NCBI GenBank assembly: GCA_037974665.1
Contig: CM075764.1
Location: 117,490,325-117,554,324, forward strand
Reading direction: 5' to 3'
Source: Ehretia macrophylla
Taxonomy: Eukaryota; Streptophyta; Magnoliopsida; Boraginales; Ehretiaceae
Length of the DNA stretch: 64,000 nt
In this document: positions 44,595-56,363 of the stretch, in pieces
How positions within the stretch are numbered: the stretch's first letter is position 1
Layout: the number at the start of each line of letters is the position of its first letter
Position numbers and translations under genes: made by a program
Notes under the pieces: generated by a model
The model's input: only the letters and a program-made list of their open reading frames with translations
Told to the model about the DNA's origin: nothing
Databases searched by the model: none

Positions 44595-47426
44595 TGTGAT
44601 AACCCGAACCCGGCATGCATTTAATAGCATTTGACTGCATTTAATTAAATGTTTAATTAGTTAAATCAACCAATTTGCACTATTTTAATATTTCTCTTGG
44701 AAGCATTTAGTAATTGTATATTGAATAATTAAAAGATTATTATCTATTTCTATTAATTATAGTAATTGAATTTATTCTCTTGTATTTAATTAAGTGTCAT
44801 CTTAAATGTTAATATTTAATTGCACTTGATTACATATTTATATTTACTTGTTCATTCGTATTTTGGCATTAATTTCATAATTCTTAAAATATTCTAGGAA
44901 TAGTTAAATTAATTATTTTTAAATGAATATTGATTATTTTGATTGTTTTGATTATTTTAATAGTCGGTTTTAATTGTTTGCATTAAAATCACTTTGTTTT
45001 CAAATAAATGGGAAAAGTAACTCCGAGCCGGAGTGAATTTTAAACTATTCTACTACTTTACTTTTCAAAAAAAATAAAGTTTTATATTATTGCTCATCAC
45101 TTTATTAGCGATCGTTTATTGACCGTTCGATCGTAGCATTTCGAAAATGAAAGTTAGAAGAATATTTCTCGGATTTCGTAAATAATGTTTCTAGTTTAAA
45201 TTAGCTAGTTTTAGTCGGTTTTCATTAAAATTGCATTGCTCTAACTTGAATTGGATTAAATGGCATCAAAATAAGCTTAATTGACCAATTTTAACTTAAG
45301 CTTGACCTTGCAAAAGACCAAAATGCCCTTTGTCACCTTTTAAATAATAAAACAAGGCTAAAATTAAAAAAAAACAAATTTCAAAATGCCCAAATTGTCC
45401 TTCTCATGGCCGAATGCACCAAGGAGGAAAAGAAATGGTTTTTACTTGCATTTTCTTCTACAATTGTACGTGGAATTGCTTGGGGGTCGTGGCTCGGGTC
45501 CTTGCGGGTCTTGGTCTTCAATCTCTGTGAGGATTTTCACGCTTTTGTGCATATTATATGAAATTTGATTTTTGATTCAAATTTTTAGATTTGATATTTA
45601 ATGCGTTATAATGCTTGAAATTGGTTGGAAATGCTTCTTTAGGGTTCGTAGAGCATTGCTTGTTAGTTATTTAGCGATTTTTACGGTTAGAAATGCAGAT
45701 TGAATTTAGGCAAGAACGTGAATAGTAAAAATGAATAGTAAAACCCTAGAATTTCGGATTTTTGATTCGAATTGCGATTGCTTGATTTGGATAGGTGCCA
45801 TTAGTGATAGAAAGATAAAATGTGAAATAAAAACGGATCGGCCTTTGTTAAAATTGAAAATTAGACAAAGAAACGTAAAGGAGCCGTTTGACCAAAAGTT
45901 AACCGTACTCGAATTGAGTTGGGGATTTTGCTATTGAGGGCATAGAAGCACTTTTGGCGCTGTTGTGGCGTTGATTGAGTGACCGGTTAGCATAGTTGTA
46001 GTTCAAACGCAGTAGGTGGACTTTCGGGCCTCGGGTGAGAAAGTGAAGTTTAGTGACATAGAAACGTGCCTTGTAGTGCCTGAGTGAATGTAGTGAAATC
46101 GGTTTCCTAATCCCGTAGCTCGTTTGCTCGTAATTGCCTTTGGAAGTTAGGGATTGAATAGTAATATTTGTCGTTTTCGTGTTTGAACTGCTGTTACTTG
46201 TTTAATTGGTGTTATTGTTGCTATTAAAGATAGTTATGCTTTAAAAGTTAATTGAATGCTAGTATTGGTTGTAAATGCTTGATATCTCGTTTATCGCCTC
46301 TAATCTGTATTGTTGTGCTATCGCTCGTTATCGCCTTGTATCGTGTCTTGCATTGCATAGTGTCAGGCGCGTGAGTGATGGGCCTCTCTGGGTAGTCTCG
46401 GGCTGCCAGTGTTGGTTGCTCTAGCTCTGTCTCCTATTTCCATTCTCGCTTGGATTGCCTCCCAGGGATATTAGGGTCGTAGAATTGATGGATACTTCTG
46501 GAGTATTCCAAACTAAAGTTATAAGGTGGTTGCACGCTTACTGTCATCGTTGTCAACATCAAGCTTGAGATTGATGTATCGCTCGTGAAATGGTACATTG
46601 CTCGTATGAGTGAACTATAGCCTTCAGAGTGTGGTATAGCTTTGAATGATTGTGTTAATGCTCTCTTGATTGTTTATTATATTGTCGTTTGTATTGAATG
46701 CTTTCTTATTGACTTTATTGCTTAACTGTGTCAATTTGCATTGCACGACTTTCTTTCTCTCTACCTCGATATCTGTCTCGCCTTCACTGAGTATACGTGT
46801 TGTGTATACTCACTCCTCAACACCACATTTCAGGAAATGCCATGTTAGCTGGAAAGTTCATGATTATGTGAAAGTTCGTGATTGAATAGTTGTCTTGCGT
46901 GCCTATGTGGCTTGAGTTGTCGAAGTGGCAAAGATGTATGCTTTCATGTATTGTATGTATTTAATGTTAAAAGAATGTAATTTAAGTTTTACTAGGTTAT
47001 TGAAGTGATTTGAAAAGCTAGCTTATGTATTTAGTTAGTATAGTTTAACTTTAATGCATGTTTGTAATGTCCAAAGGAAAAGAGTTAGAATGGTTTGATA
47101 GTCTAACTTATGAAATAGGATAGTATGGTTTAATTGTCAAGCATGAATGTACTTGTAAAAGATGTGAAGAGGTAGGTTAGTCTGTAAACTGGAAATGTAT
47201 ATTTGCTTGTGATTGCTTGTTGAGAACAAGGCTCGGATGGCCTTGAGGTGGTTGAATGTTTGGACATGGTATTGGTCCACTTATATGATGTCGCAGGTTT
47301 ACTTTTTGCCTAGAAACAAGGGAGACTCCGTCCGTTTTCCCTAAAAATTATGCCCGGGTTCGGATTTGGGTTGCGATTAGATTGTTTGGTAGAACTCCCG
47401 GTCTCGAGATGGATCGGGGTGCTACA
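44595..47426 (+). repeat. Complete 3' LTR of element 3
   Basis: The LTR is 2,832 bp, starts TGTGATAACCCGAACCC and ends GGGGTGCTACA. It abuts the PR part of EPRV copy F. AT-rich sequence fills the first 800 bp; I see no gene in it. Confidence 0.88.
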
Positions 47427-47545
47427 AAGACACTTGGATTTCATCATGGAAATACATGAACCTGTGTCTACAAGTGCAATAACAGTGATAGGAACATATC
47501 GTGGAGGATTTATGAGAAGTTTTATGTAGGCTTTGTATATCTGGC
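47427..47545 (-). pseudogene. EPRV copy F: protease N-terminal fragment
   Basis: Only the part around the active site is left. The minus strand encodes V-D-T-G-S near 47460-47474 and the upstream YKAYIKLLINPP segment. The remainder of PR was lost at the element 3 junction. Confidence 0.8.
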
Positions 47546-48450
47546 CTGGGGTAAAAGTAGCTTGGGAAGTGGAGAGGATTGGTTTTTCAGTGGGATGCTG
47601 TATTTTGGCTATGGAGAGGTTTGGTTCAGAATTAGAGGATTTGGAGTCTGAGGGAAGATCTGAGGATGAGGCTAGATCAAGGTTAAGGACGACTTGATCT
47701 AGTTCGGAAGTCCATGTGTATAGATGGTCATCAAAGTTTTGAGTTGAAATGAACTAAACAAGCTTGGCTGGTAGCTTCTTGGACTTCTTGAGGTAACAAT
47801 CCTTTGCAAAATGTCCAAATTAAAGACAAATGCCTTCTTGATGGTTTGAACTCTGCAATATTGGCTTGTTTGAACTCTGTTTCGAGCAATTCAGGAAGAG
47901 GTTGTGGCATGTTAAAGATAAATGCCTTCTTGATGGTTTCTATATTTTTCCCAAAGATAAAATACAGCGCTTCTTGTCTGAGATAGTAATCTCCAAGTTT
48001 TGCAACATCACAGTATTTGTTGAGTAAGAACTCATTTTCTGCCTTTTCAATCTCTTGGGTTGTTTGTCCTACGAAAATTTTTTGTAGACATCTTAGAAAT
48101 ATCTGGATAGGATCTGCATCTATCAGGATGATTTGTCTTTCTTCTTCTGATAGCATTCTTTTAACCACCAACTGCGAAGTGATCCTGTAAAATCAGCAAC
48201 AAGACGGTCAATGATATCTCTTATCTCAAGAGTAGGATTTGGGAGAGATTCTCCATTTATCCATGCATCCATTTTCTCAATATATTTGAGTCTGTCATCA
48301 GGAGGAATGGCATCAATGTTCCAGAATTGCTTGTTATCTGGAGCATATGGGATGGAAACTTTTCCTTCAATGTTTTGTTGTCTCTGAGGTTGCTCGTTGT
48401 GGAACCTGTAGGACTTGTGCTTGTGGCGGTTATTGGTTCCAATGTTCTCC
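47546..48450 (-). pseudogene. EPRV copy F: coat protein without its zinc knuckle
   Basis: A 146-codon frame (47731-48171) carries the CP core (DPIQIFLRCLQKIFVGQTTQEIEKAE). At about 47815 the basic tail and knuckle are missing, and a stretch around the KKAFIFNMP segment is partly repeated (47817-47846 and 47912-47940). The downstream acidic Ser tail is present at 47630-47700. Confidence 0.8.
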
Positions 48451-48970
48451 TGCTTGGGAAGTTTCTACCTGGTCACTGGTTGTTTCTTAATCATCAGGAT
48501 CTGTTTGTACAGGGTTGTGTGTACGTGTTCTTGTGGTGTCCGTGTAGAACGGAGTCACCGGAGTCTGCATATGAACTGGTCCTATGTATGGTGGAATTGT
48601 CTGAGATGATGAATCTTTTTCAAATGGATCAAAGGAATCAAAGGACGAAATGACATAAGAAATTTCACTGGGACCTTCTTTCTCGTCTTCATCACCTAGG
48701 ATAATTTTCTCTTTAGAGAGATAATGTGGAGGTGGTGTGAGCTCAACACAATAAGCTTTTTCGCAATTTACACTTGGTATCCAGACTGCATGATCTGGCT
48801 TTGGATTATACTTCCAAGGATGAGAGGACTGCTTTTTTGGCTTAGTTGGCTGTTTGAGCTTTTGAGTGAGTCGTTCTCTTTTTCTTTTGAACTCATTTGA
48901 ATCAAGATAATGCTTCTCAGAAGAAGATTTCTGCATGTTGATCATGTTGACGCTATTCCAAGAACGAGCT
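48451..48970 (-). pseudogene. EPRV copy F: MP-CP linker
   Basis: A 152-codon frame (48487-48945) spans the KRKRERLTQKLKQPTKPKKQ, HPWKYNPKPDHAVW and FDSFDPFEKDSSS blocks and ends in the THNPVQ segment. It is one of the longer intact linkers in the window. Confidence 0.76.
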
Positions 48971-49235
48971 TGTCCGGAAGAAAATACAGATTATACATTG
49001 ACAGTAGAGGATTTATACACGGCTGTAAGGGCTGTTGGTTTGATTATGCTTCCAAGGATGAGAAGACTGCTTCTTTGGCTTTGTTGGTTGTTTGAGCTTT
49101 TCAGCGACTCGTTCTCTTTTTCTTTTGAACTCATCTGAATCAAGATAATGCTTCTCGGAAGAAGATTTCTGTATGTTGATCATGTTGACGTTGTTCCAAG
49201 AACGAACTTGTCCGGAAGAGGATACAGATTGTACA
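48971..49235 (-). other. Two short tandem EPRV modules sharing a deletion junction
   Basis: Each module joins the end of the polyprotein N-terminal region (minus-strand gtacaatctgtatcctcttcc type) directly to the linker (ggacaagttcgttcttgg type), skipping MP. The junctions are at about 48978-48982 and 49212-49216. The first module also joins linker HPWKHN to N-terminal sequence near 49046, and the second is joined to PR of copy G at about 49236. The same CTTCC junction is at 59986-59990 in copy I. Confidence 0.8.
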
Positions 49236-49645
49236 GGTAATTCCTGTAAGGATACCTAAGGTGTATACAGATTGTGTAAGAATTGAAAACCATCTGTCTG
49301 AAATGAGAATAGAGCAAGTAAGGTGAGAAAATCCATTCCTAAAAGAATGTCTTCACAGCATTGATCATACTAGTAAAAGCTGTGTCGTACTGAGACATCT
49401 GGGGATAAGTGTATAGGAATGGTCATGGAATATGCTTCACTTGCAAATCCACTACCAGATGCAGTTGTAAAGGTTGCTCTGGGGAAAATCCAAAATTCAG
49501 GAGGAAGACACTTAGATTTCATCATGGAAATACATGAACCTGTGTCTACAAGTATAGTAATAGTGATAGGAACATATCTTGGAGGATTTATGAGAAGTTT
49601 TATGTAAGGTTTGTATATCTGGCCTGGGGTAAAAGTAGCTTAAGA
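49236..49645 (-). pseudogene. EPRV copy G: protease
   Basis: The minus strand encodes the VDTGS site near 49538-49552 (tgtgtctacaag on the plus strand) and the following PR body to the PWVSLQEL-like segment at 49240. It is broken by stops; no frame longer than 60 codons remains in the right sense. Confidence 0.77.
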
Positions 49646-50930
49646 AGTGGAGAAGATTGGTTGTTCAGTGGTTTGCTGTATTTTGGCTATGGAGAGGTTT
49701 GGTTCTAAGTCAGAAGAATCGGATTCTAAGGTAAGATATGAGGATGAGACTGTATCAAGGTTAAGGACGGCTTGATCTGGTTCGGAAGTCCATGTGTATA
49801 GTTGGTCATCAAAATTTTGAGTTGAAATAAACTGAACAAGCTTGGTTGGTAGCTTCTTGGACTTCTTGAGGTAACAATCCTTTGCAAAATGTCCTTTCTT
49901 TCCACAAAGAAAACACTTAGTGGAAGAAGAGGGTTTTGATATTTTCTTCACAAATCTGAATTTCTTGAAAGGTTTTCTGGACTTGTGAAACCTTTTCTGA
50001 TGTTTGTACTTCTTGTATTTGTGACACGGACATAGAGAGTAGCTGTGAGTGTGACATCCAAAGTTTTGGAAATCTTTTCTGCAAAAAGTATCCATTGTTT
50101 TTTGTCGTTGCTCTTGAGGAGCTTGCCAAGTTGCTTGGACTCACACTGATCTTGAATGAGCTTTCTGGCCATCTGGTACAAGTGAGCAAGACTCATTTGT
50201 CTTAGATCTGTAATATTGGCTCACTTGAACTCTATTTCAAGCAATTCAAGAAGCGGTTGGGGCAAGTTAAAGACAAATGCCTTCTTGATGGTTTCTGTAT
50301 TTTTTCCAAAGATAAAATACAAAGCTTCCTGTCTGAGATAGTAATCTCCAAGTTTTGCAACATCACAGCATTTGTTGAGTAAGAACTCAGTTTCTTCCTT
50401 TTCAATCTCTTGGGCAGTTTGTCCTACGAAAATGTTTCGTAGACATCTTAGAAATATCTAGATAGGATCTGCATCTGTCAGGATGATTTATCTTTCTTCT
50501 TCTAACAGCATTCTTGTCGACCAACTGTGAAGTGATCCTGTAAAAGCGAAAACAAGATGGTCAATGATATCTCTTATTTCAAGAGTAGGATTTCGGAGAG
50601 ATTCTCTATTTATCCATGCATCCATTTTCTCAAGATATTTGAGTCTGTCATTAGGAGGAATTGTATCAATGTTTCAGAATTGCTTGTGATTTGGAGCATA
50701 TGGGATGGAAACTTTTCCTTCAATGTTTTGTTGTCTCTGAGGTTGCTGTTATGGAACCTGTGGGACTTGTGCTTGTGGCGGCTGTTGGTTCCAATGCTCA
50801 CCAACTTGGGAAGTTTCTCCCTGGTCACTGGTTGTTTATGAATCATCAGGATTTGTTTGTACAGGTTTATATGTAGGTGTCCGTGTAGAATGGGGTCACA
50901 GGAATCTGCATAAGAACTGGTCATTTGTAT
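49646..50930 (-). pseudogene. EPRV copy G: coat protein with intact knuckle
   Basis: A 151-codon frame (49640-50095) carries the basic tail and an intact CCHC knuckle CFLCGKKGHFAKDC followed by YLKKSKK and the acidic Ser tail. The CP core lies upstream at 50220-50650 with frame breaks (a stop in place of Leu or Arg near 50515). The Gln/Pro segment at 50610-50924 is read in a shifted frame. Confidence 0.82.
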
Positions 50931-51402
50931 GGTAGAATCGTCTGAGATGATGAATCCTTTTCAAATGGATCAAAGGAATCAAAGGACGAAATAATAGAAG
51001 AAATTTCACTAGGACCTTCTTTCTCGTCTTCATCACCCCACCCAGTAGGGATAATTTTTTCTTTGGAGAGATAATGAGGAGGTGGTGTAAGATCAACCCA
51101 ATAGGCTTTTTTGCAATTGCCACTTGGTATCCAGACTGCATGATCTGGCTTTGGATTATGCTTCCAAGGATGAGACGACTGTTTCTTTGGCTTAGCTGGT
51201 TGTTTGAGCTTTTCAGCGAGTCGTTCTCTTTTTCTTTTGAACTCGTCTGAATCAAGATAATGCTTCTTGGAAGAAAATTTTTGCATGTTGATCATGTTGA
51301 CGTTGTTCCAAGAACGGACTTGTCCGGAAGGGTTCCAAACTAAAGCGGCTTTCTACAGTTTTTTCCAATTGATTAGAGTCTTCTGGTAGTATATGTGATT
51401 CT
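50931..51402 (-). pseudogene. EPRV copy G: MP-CP linker, truncated at the inversion
   Basis: A 124-codon frame (50921-51295) covers the charged KRKRERLAEKLKQPAKPKKQ segment and the HPWKHNPKPD block. The segment ends at about 51402 in the WKKLQKA region, where copy H starts on the other strand. The shared TCTT is a possible microhomology. Confidence 0.8.
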
Positions 51403-52148
51403 TTGCCGGAAAGAATGTTTCATGTCTAGTCTCTTTACTAAATACCAGGTGGCGTAAGTTTGATAACGCACTCATCTATGTCATTGAAGCAGGTCTTCAT
51501 AATGGCCTTGTTCTCATCCAGGTTGAACCAAACTTCACCTTTGATCTTTCTCGTCCTACCCTTTCTCAAACCATTCAGGTCCTAATCCAACTTTATGAAG
51601 CTGATATGAACCCAAATGAAACTGTTGTTGCACTCCATCATTCCATGACCTATAAAGTCCAAACCAATCTCTTTTCCATGGAACACAACTGTAAGCCTCG
51701 AATCCACTTGTTAGGTGACAGTAATGCTACCCAACCAAAGATCTACACCAAACATGAACTCACTTTCTCTCCTCATTGGAAAAATGATTATGAAAGAAGC
51801 CATAACAGACCAATCATCCATGATTCACCAACAATCTCTAGACATCCTCTAGAACCAGGTCGTCTCTCCATATCATTTCCAACACAATTCCAACCAACTA
51901 AACCATGTGAAAAATGCCAACTTGCTGGACATCCTCAGTCCTGTCCACACTGTGTTAGAAAATCCTTTGCTACCAGATCTAGGTCCTCTAGATATGTCTG
52001 TTCTGTTAATTTTATTGAAGACATCTATTGTACAGGAGAAGTCGACAACGCATATGTTGGTAAATGGCAAGTAACCAAAACCAGACCACAAGATGTTGGA
52101 CAAGTTGAGTCAGCAATCAATTGGAGTAACATGAATGTAAAAGTCTAG
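51403..52148 (+). pseudogene. EPRV copy H: movement protein and Cys/His linker
   Basis: The copy begins inside the MP core (GKNVSCLVSLL segment). A 180-codon frame (51606-52148) runs from the MNPNETVV block through CEKCQLAGHPQSCPHC to a TAG at 52146-52148. Upstream of 51606 the frame is open back to the junction region apart from substitutions. All five Cys/His residues of the cluster are present. Confidence 0.82.
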
Positions 52149-53090
52149 AATGCTGCCCTTCAAAAGATATGGTAAGATCTCAAGGAACATGTTGCATGGA
52201 CAAAACAAGCCCATGATCATCTCAGACAAGGTTGTTATGACCAGTATAATGACCTCCACAAGGCTTTGCACAATAATCACATATACCACCAGAAGACTCC
52301 AATAAACTGGAAAAAACTGCAGAAAGCCGCTCCAGTTCGGAACCCTTCCGGACAAGTTCATTCTTGGAACAGCGTCAACATGATTGACATACATAAATCT
52401 TCTTCCGAGAAGCATTATCTTGATTTAGACGAGTTCAAAAGAAAAAGAGAATGACTTGCTGAAAAACTTGGAAAGCTAGCTAAGCTGAAGAAGCAATCCT
52501 CTAATCCTTGGAAGCATAACGCAAAGCCAGATCAGGCAGTCTGGATACCAAGTGGCAATTGCGAAAAAGCCTATTGGGTTGATCTCACACCACCTTCCCA
52601 TTATCTCTCCAAAGAAAAAATTATCCCAATTGGGTGGGGTGATGAAGACGAGAAAGAAGGACCCAGTGAAATTTCTTCTGTTATTTCATCCTTTGATTCC
52701 TTCGATCCATTTGAAAATGATTCATCCTTTCAGACGATTCCACCATACAAAGGACCAGTTCTTATGCAGACTCCTGTGACTCTGTTCTACGCGGACACCA
52801 CAAGAACACGTACACATAACCCTGTACAAACAAATCATGATGATTCAGAAACAACCAGTGACCAGGGAGAAACTTCCCTAGCTGGTGAGCACCGGAACCA
52901 ACAGCTGCCACAAGCACAAGTCCCACAGGTTCCACAACAGCAACCTCAGAGACAACAAAACATTAAAGGAAAAGTTTTCATCCCATATGCTTCAGATCAT
53001 AAGCAATTCTGGAACATTGATGTCATTCCTCCAGATGACAGACTCAAATATCTTGAGAAAATGGATGCATGGATAAATGGAGAATCTCTC
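52149..53090 (+). pseudogene. EPRV copy H: linker and Pro/Gln-rich segment
   Basis: Stops at 52146 and 52453 (TGA for Arg) and a frame shift near 52490 break the first part. From 52764 to 53093 a 109-codon frame covers THNPVQTNHDDSETTSDQGE, the Gln/Pro-rich segment and the NGESL end, then TGA for Arg at 53091-53093. Confidence 0.77.
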
Positions 53091-54047
53091 TGAAATCCTA
53101 CTCTTGAAATAAGAGATATCATTGACCGTCTTGTTGCTGCTTTTACAGGATCACTTCGCAGTTGGTGGACAAGAATGTTGTCAGAAGAAGAAAGACAAAT
53201 CATCCTGACAGATGCAGATCCTATCCAGATATTTCTAAGATGTCTACGAAACATTTTCGTAGGACAAATAGCCCAAGAGATTGAAAAGGCAGAAAAGGAG
53301 TTCTTACTCAACAAATGTTGTGATGTTGCAAAACTTGGAGATTTCTATCTCAGACAGGAAGCTCTGTATTTTATCTTTGGGAAAAATACAGAAACCATCA
53401 AGAAGGCGTTTGTCTCTAACATGCCACAACTTCTTCCTGAATTGCTCAAAACAGAGTTCAAACGAGCCAATATTGCAGATCTAAGACAGGTGAATTTTGC
53501 TCACTTGTACCAGATGGCCAGAAAGCTCATTCAAGATCAGTGCGAGTCCAAGCGACTTGGCAAGCTCCTCAAGAACAATGAGAAGAAAACAATGGATACC
53601 TTTTGCAGAAAAGTTTTCCAAAAGTTTGGCTGTCACACTCACAGCTATTCTCCATGTTCGTGTCACAAATACAAGAAGCACAAACATCAGAAAAGGTTTC
53701 ACAAGTCCCGAAAACCTTTCAAGAAATTCAGATTTGTGAAGAAAATATCAAAACCCTTTTCTTCCACTAAGTGTTTTCTTTGTGGAAAGAAAGGACATTT
53801 TGCAAAGGATTGTTACCTCAAGAAGTCCAAGAAGCTACTAGCCAAGCTTGTTCAGTTCATTTCAACTCAAAACTTTGATCATCAACTATACACATGGACT
53901 TCCAAACCAGATCAAGTCGTCATTAACCTTGATACAGCCTCATCCTCAGATCTTACCTCAGAATCCGAATCCTCTGATTCTGAACCAAACCTCTCCATAG
54001 CCAAAATACAGCAAACCACTGAACAACCAATCCTCTCCACTTCTTAA
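53091..54047 (+). pseudogene. EPRV copy H: coat protein, best-preserved copy
   Basis: A 290-codon frame (53175-54047) covers most of the CP: the gag-like helical core (ERQIILTDADPIQIFLRCLR, ETIKKAFVSNMPQLLP), the His/Cys/Lys-rich basic segment (GCHTHSYSPCSCHKYKKHKH) and an intact CCHC knuckle at 53772-53813, then the acidic Ser tail (SDLTSESESSDSEP). It ends at a TAA in the STSQATF segment. The extra CxC and His residues before the knuckle may form a second metal site. Confidence 0.87.
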
Positions 54048-54570
54048 GCTACTTTTACCCCAGGCCAGATATACAAACCCTACATAAAACTACTCATAAA
54101 TCCTCCAGGATAAGTTCCTATCACTTTTACTACACTTGTAGACACAGGTTCATGCATTTCCATGATGAAATCCAAGTGTCTTCCTCCTGAATTTTGGATT
54201 TCCTCCATAGCAACCTTTACCATGGCGTCTGGTAGTAGATTTGCAAGTGAAGCACATTACATGACCATTCCTATACACTTATTCCCAGATGTCACAGTTC
54301 GACACAGCTTTTACCAGTATGATCAATGATGTGAAGACATTCTCTTAGGAATGGATTTCCTTACCTTACTTGCTCCATTCTTATTTCAAACAAATGGTTT
54401 CCAATTCCTACACAATCAGTATACCCCTTGGGTATCCTTACAAGAATTACCTTCACAAGTTTCAGCCATTCAAGATGATGAATTTGCTGAAGAGATAAAC
54501 CTCATCCTTTCCTGTTGCGGTGATCTTTCAAACAAGTTTTGGGAAAAGGAGAAGCACTTCGTCTCTCTAC
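54048..54570 (+). pseudogene. EPRV copy H: aspartic protease
   Basis: VDTGS is at 54138-54152. Stops are seen before it (TAA near 54112) and after the FYQYDQ block (TGA near 54329). From 54351 the frame is open through MDFLTLLAPF into RT. Confidence 0.83.
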
Positions 54571-55300
54571 CTTACAGAGAAAATTGGCAGATGCCACACC
54601 AAACCGCTTCTCATCCAGGAATGCCAAAAGATGAAGATCTTTGTCAAGCTGAAATTCAAACACTCCTTGAGCAAGGTCTCATCCGACCATCCAGATCTCT
54701 GTGGGCAAGTCATGCCTTTTATGTCAACAAAAGATCTGAACAAGTCCGAGGAAAGAAAAGATTGGTGATAGATTATCGCCAACTCAATGATCAATTGCAG
54801 GATATCAGATACCCTCTTCCAAGAAAGGAACAACTCCTTCAGAAGCTATCCAAAGCCAAATTCTTCTCCAAATTTGATATGAAATCTGGATTTTGGCAAA
54901 TTGGTATTACTGAAGCTGATAGATTCAAAACTGCTTTTGTTGTTCCATAGGGACATTATGAATGGAACGTCATGCCATTCGGTCTCAAGAATGCACCGTC
55001 CGAGTTCCAACACAGAATGGATGATGTGTACCGACCCCTTGCGCAACACTGTATTGTCTACATTGATGATGTTTTGGTATTCAGTAACACAGCTGAAGAA
55101 CACCACCAGCATCTCCGACAATTCCAGGAACTAACCTACCAGCATGGATTAGTTCTTGCTGAATCCAAGATGAAAATTGGTTTAAATACTATTGATTTTC
55201 TTAGTTTGTAGATAAGAGAAGGACACATTCTTTTACAGGACTATATATCAAGCAAAGTCCTTGACTTTTCTAATGAGCTCAGAATTGTAACTCATATCCA
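54571..55300 (+). pseudogene. EPRV copy H: reverse transcriptase with intact YIDD
   Basis: The frame 54351-54950 covers the RT N-terminal half (SHPGMPKDEDL, KKRLVIDYRQLNDQL, FSKFDMKSGFWQIGIT) up to a TAG replacing Pro. The frame 54972-55211, in phase with it, resumes at [12 protein letters not shown] and holds YIDDVLVFS (YIDD at 55059-55070), then a stop at 55209-55211. Apart from these two stops the domain is complete and all catalytic residues are present. Confidence 0.9.
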
Positions 55301-55860
55301 GCAGTTCCTTGGATTGATCAATTATGCCCCATCGCATGTTCCATCCTTGGCCAACTATACCAGCCAGATTTCCAAGTACCTCCGAAAATCCAACATTGAA
55401 AATTGGTCTTTAGAAGCCACAGTTGCAGTTCAGAAGCTAAAGGAACTATGCCAAGTACTTCCTCCTCTCAAGATCCTAGGTCCAGGACAACTCATCTTGC
55501 AGACTGATGCTTCCCTTGATTTTTGGGTAGCAATCCTCATTGAAGAAGACAATGGACACAGGCAAGTCTGTAGCTACAAATCAGGATCTTTCACGCCAAC
55601 ACAGCACAACTATCCCTCTTTCAAAAGAGAAGTTCTTGCAGTTATTCAGGGAATCAAAAAATTCAAGTTTTATCTTGCTCAGAATCCTTTTATTATTGAA
55701 ACGTATTTTAAAGGATTTCAGGGTGTTCTCAAAAGAAAGCAGAATGATATTCCAGACCCACAACTCAACTGATGGACAGAACGGATTTCCCAATTCAATT
55801 GGACAATGCGACACATCCCAGGCAAAGAGAATATCCTTGCTGATTTTCTCTCTCGCATAC
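55301..55860 (+). pseudogene. EPRV copy H: RT connection and RNase H
   Basis: A 152-codon frame (55314-55772) carries INYAPSHVPSLANYT, then RNase H from QTDASLDF (Asp codon 55506-55508) through FKREVLAV; a TGA at 55770-55772 replaces Arg. The last part with ADFLSR is open from 55806. In the third position the usual ETD reads ETY, so one catalytic Asp is probably lost. Confidence 0.86.
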
Positions 55861-56363
55861 CACCATCCGAGAAAGCTGTATGCATGGTAAATCCAAATGG
55901 TCGCACACTCCTATCTTCCCTTGTTCCAGGTCTTATTCCAGGCAGTTCCAGCTCAAATCCAGATCCCACTGATGGACAGTCTCAAACATTTTATGATTTG
56001 AGCCCAGACCAGCAAGCTCAATTTCTTGAAGCCTTACCAGAAGAGCTCAAAGTAAAGATACTCCAATCATTCGCCAGAAGCCAGATCACTAATTTCTTTG
56101 AGGAATTTGTTGAGATCAAGCTCAAAAGAATTATTGATCTATTATCCTCTGTGTATTATGTTCGTAACGTTGTTCGTTATAATCCCCAGCATGAAGAACC
56201 ATGGGATACAGTTCTTGATTTCAATAATTATGACTTTTCAAAGATGCAATTCTTGTATCTTTGGTATTGTCTTAATTATTATCCTATGGCAGTTCTTTTT
56301 GATCCAGAACTCATCCAGAGACATGTTCATGTGTTCCCAAAATCCTGCTTCGTCAAGCTATTC
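55861..56363 (+). pseudogene. EPRV copy H: C-terminal polyprotein region, first part
   Basis: The frame that starts in RNase H at 55806 continues without a stop through the PNGRTLLSS hinge, SSSNPDPTDGQSQTF, the DQQAQFLEALPEELKVKI helix, FFEEFVEIKLKRIIDLLSSVYYV and LYLWYCLNYYPMAV, and 35 codons into the solo LTR to 56468. This continuous reading shows that the region is part of the polyprotein and not a separate gene. Confidence 0.83.

Larger units (their letters stand above)
41475..47426 (+). mobile_element. Element 3: non-autonomous LTR retrotransposon, 5' truncated
   Basis: It has a truncated 5' LTR (41475-42990), PBS, a non-coding interior of about 1.6 kb, a polypurine tract and a complete 2,832-bp 3' LTR (44595-47426). 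No gag or pol motif is visible. The last interior bases encode a GRNCF-like remnant and lead to AAGGGGGGAAGGA, the usual 3' end of Tekay-type elements, so it probably depended on a related helper. Flanking EPRV sequences are RT on the left and PR on the right, so the event that truncated it also removed about 0.7 kb of EPRV. Confidence 0.85.
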
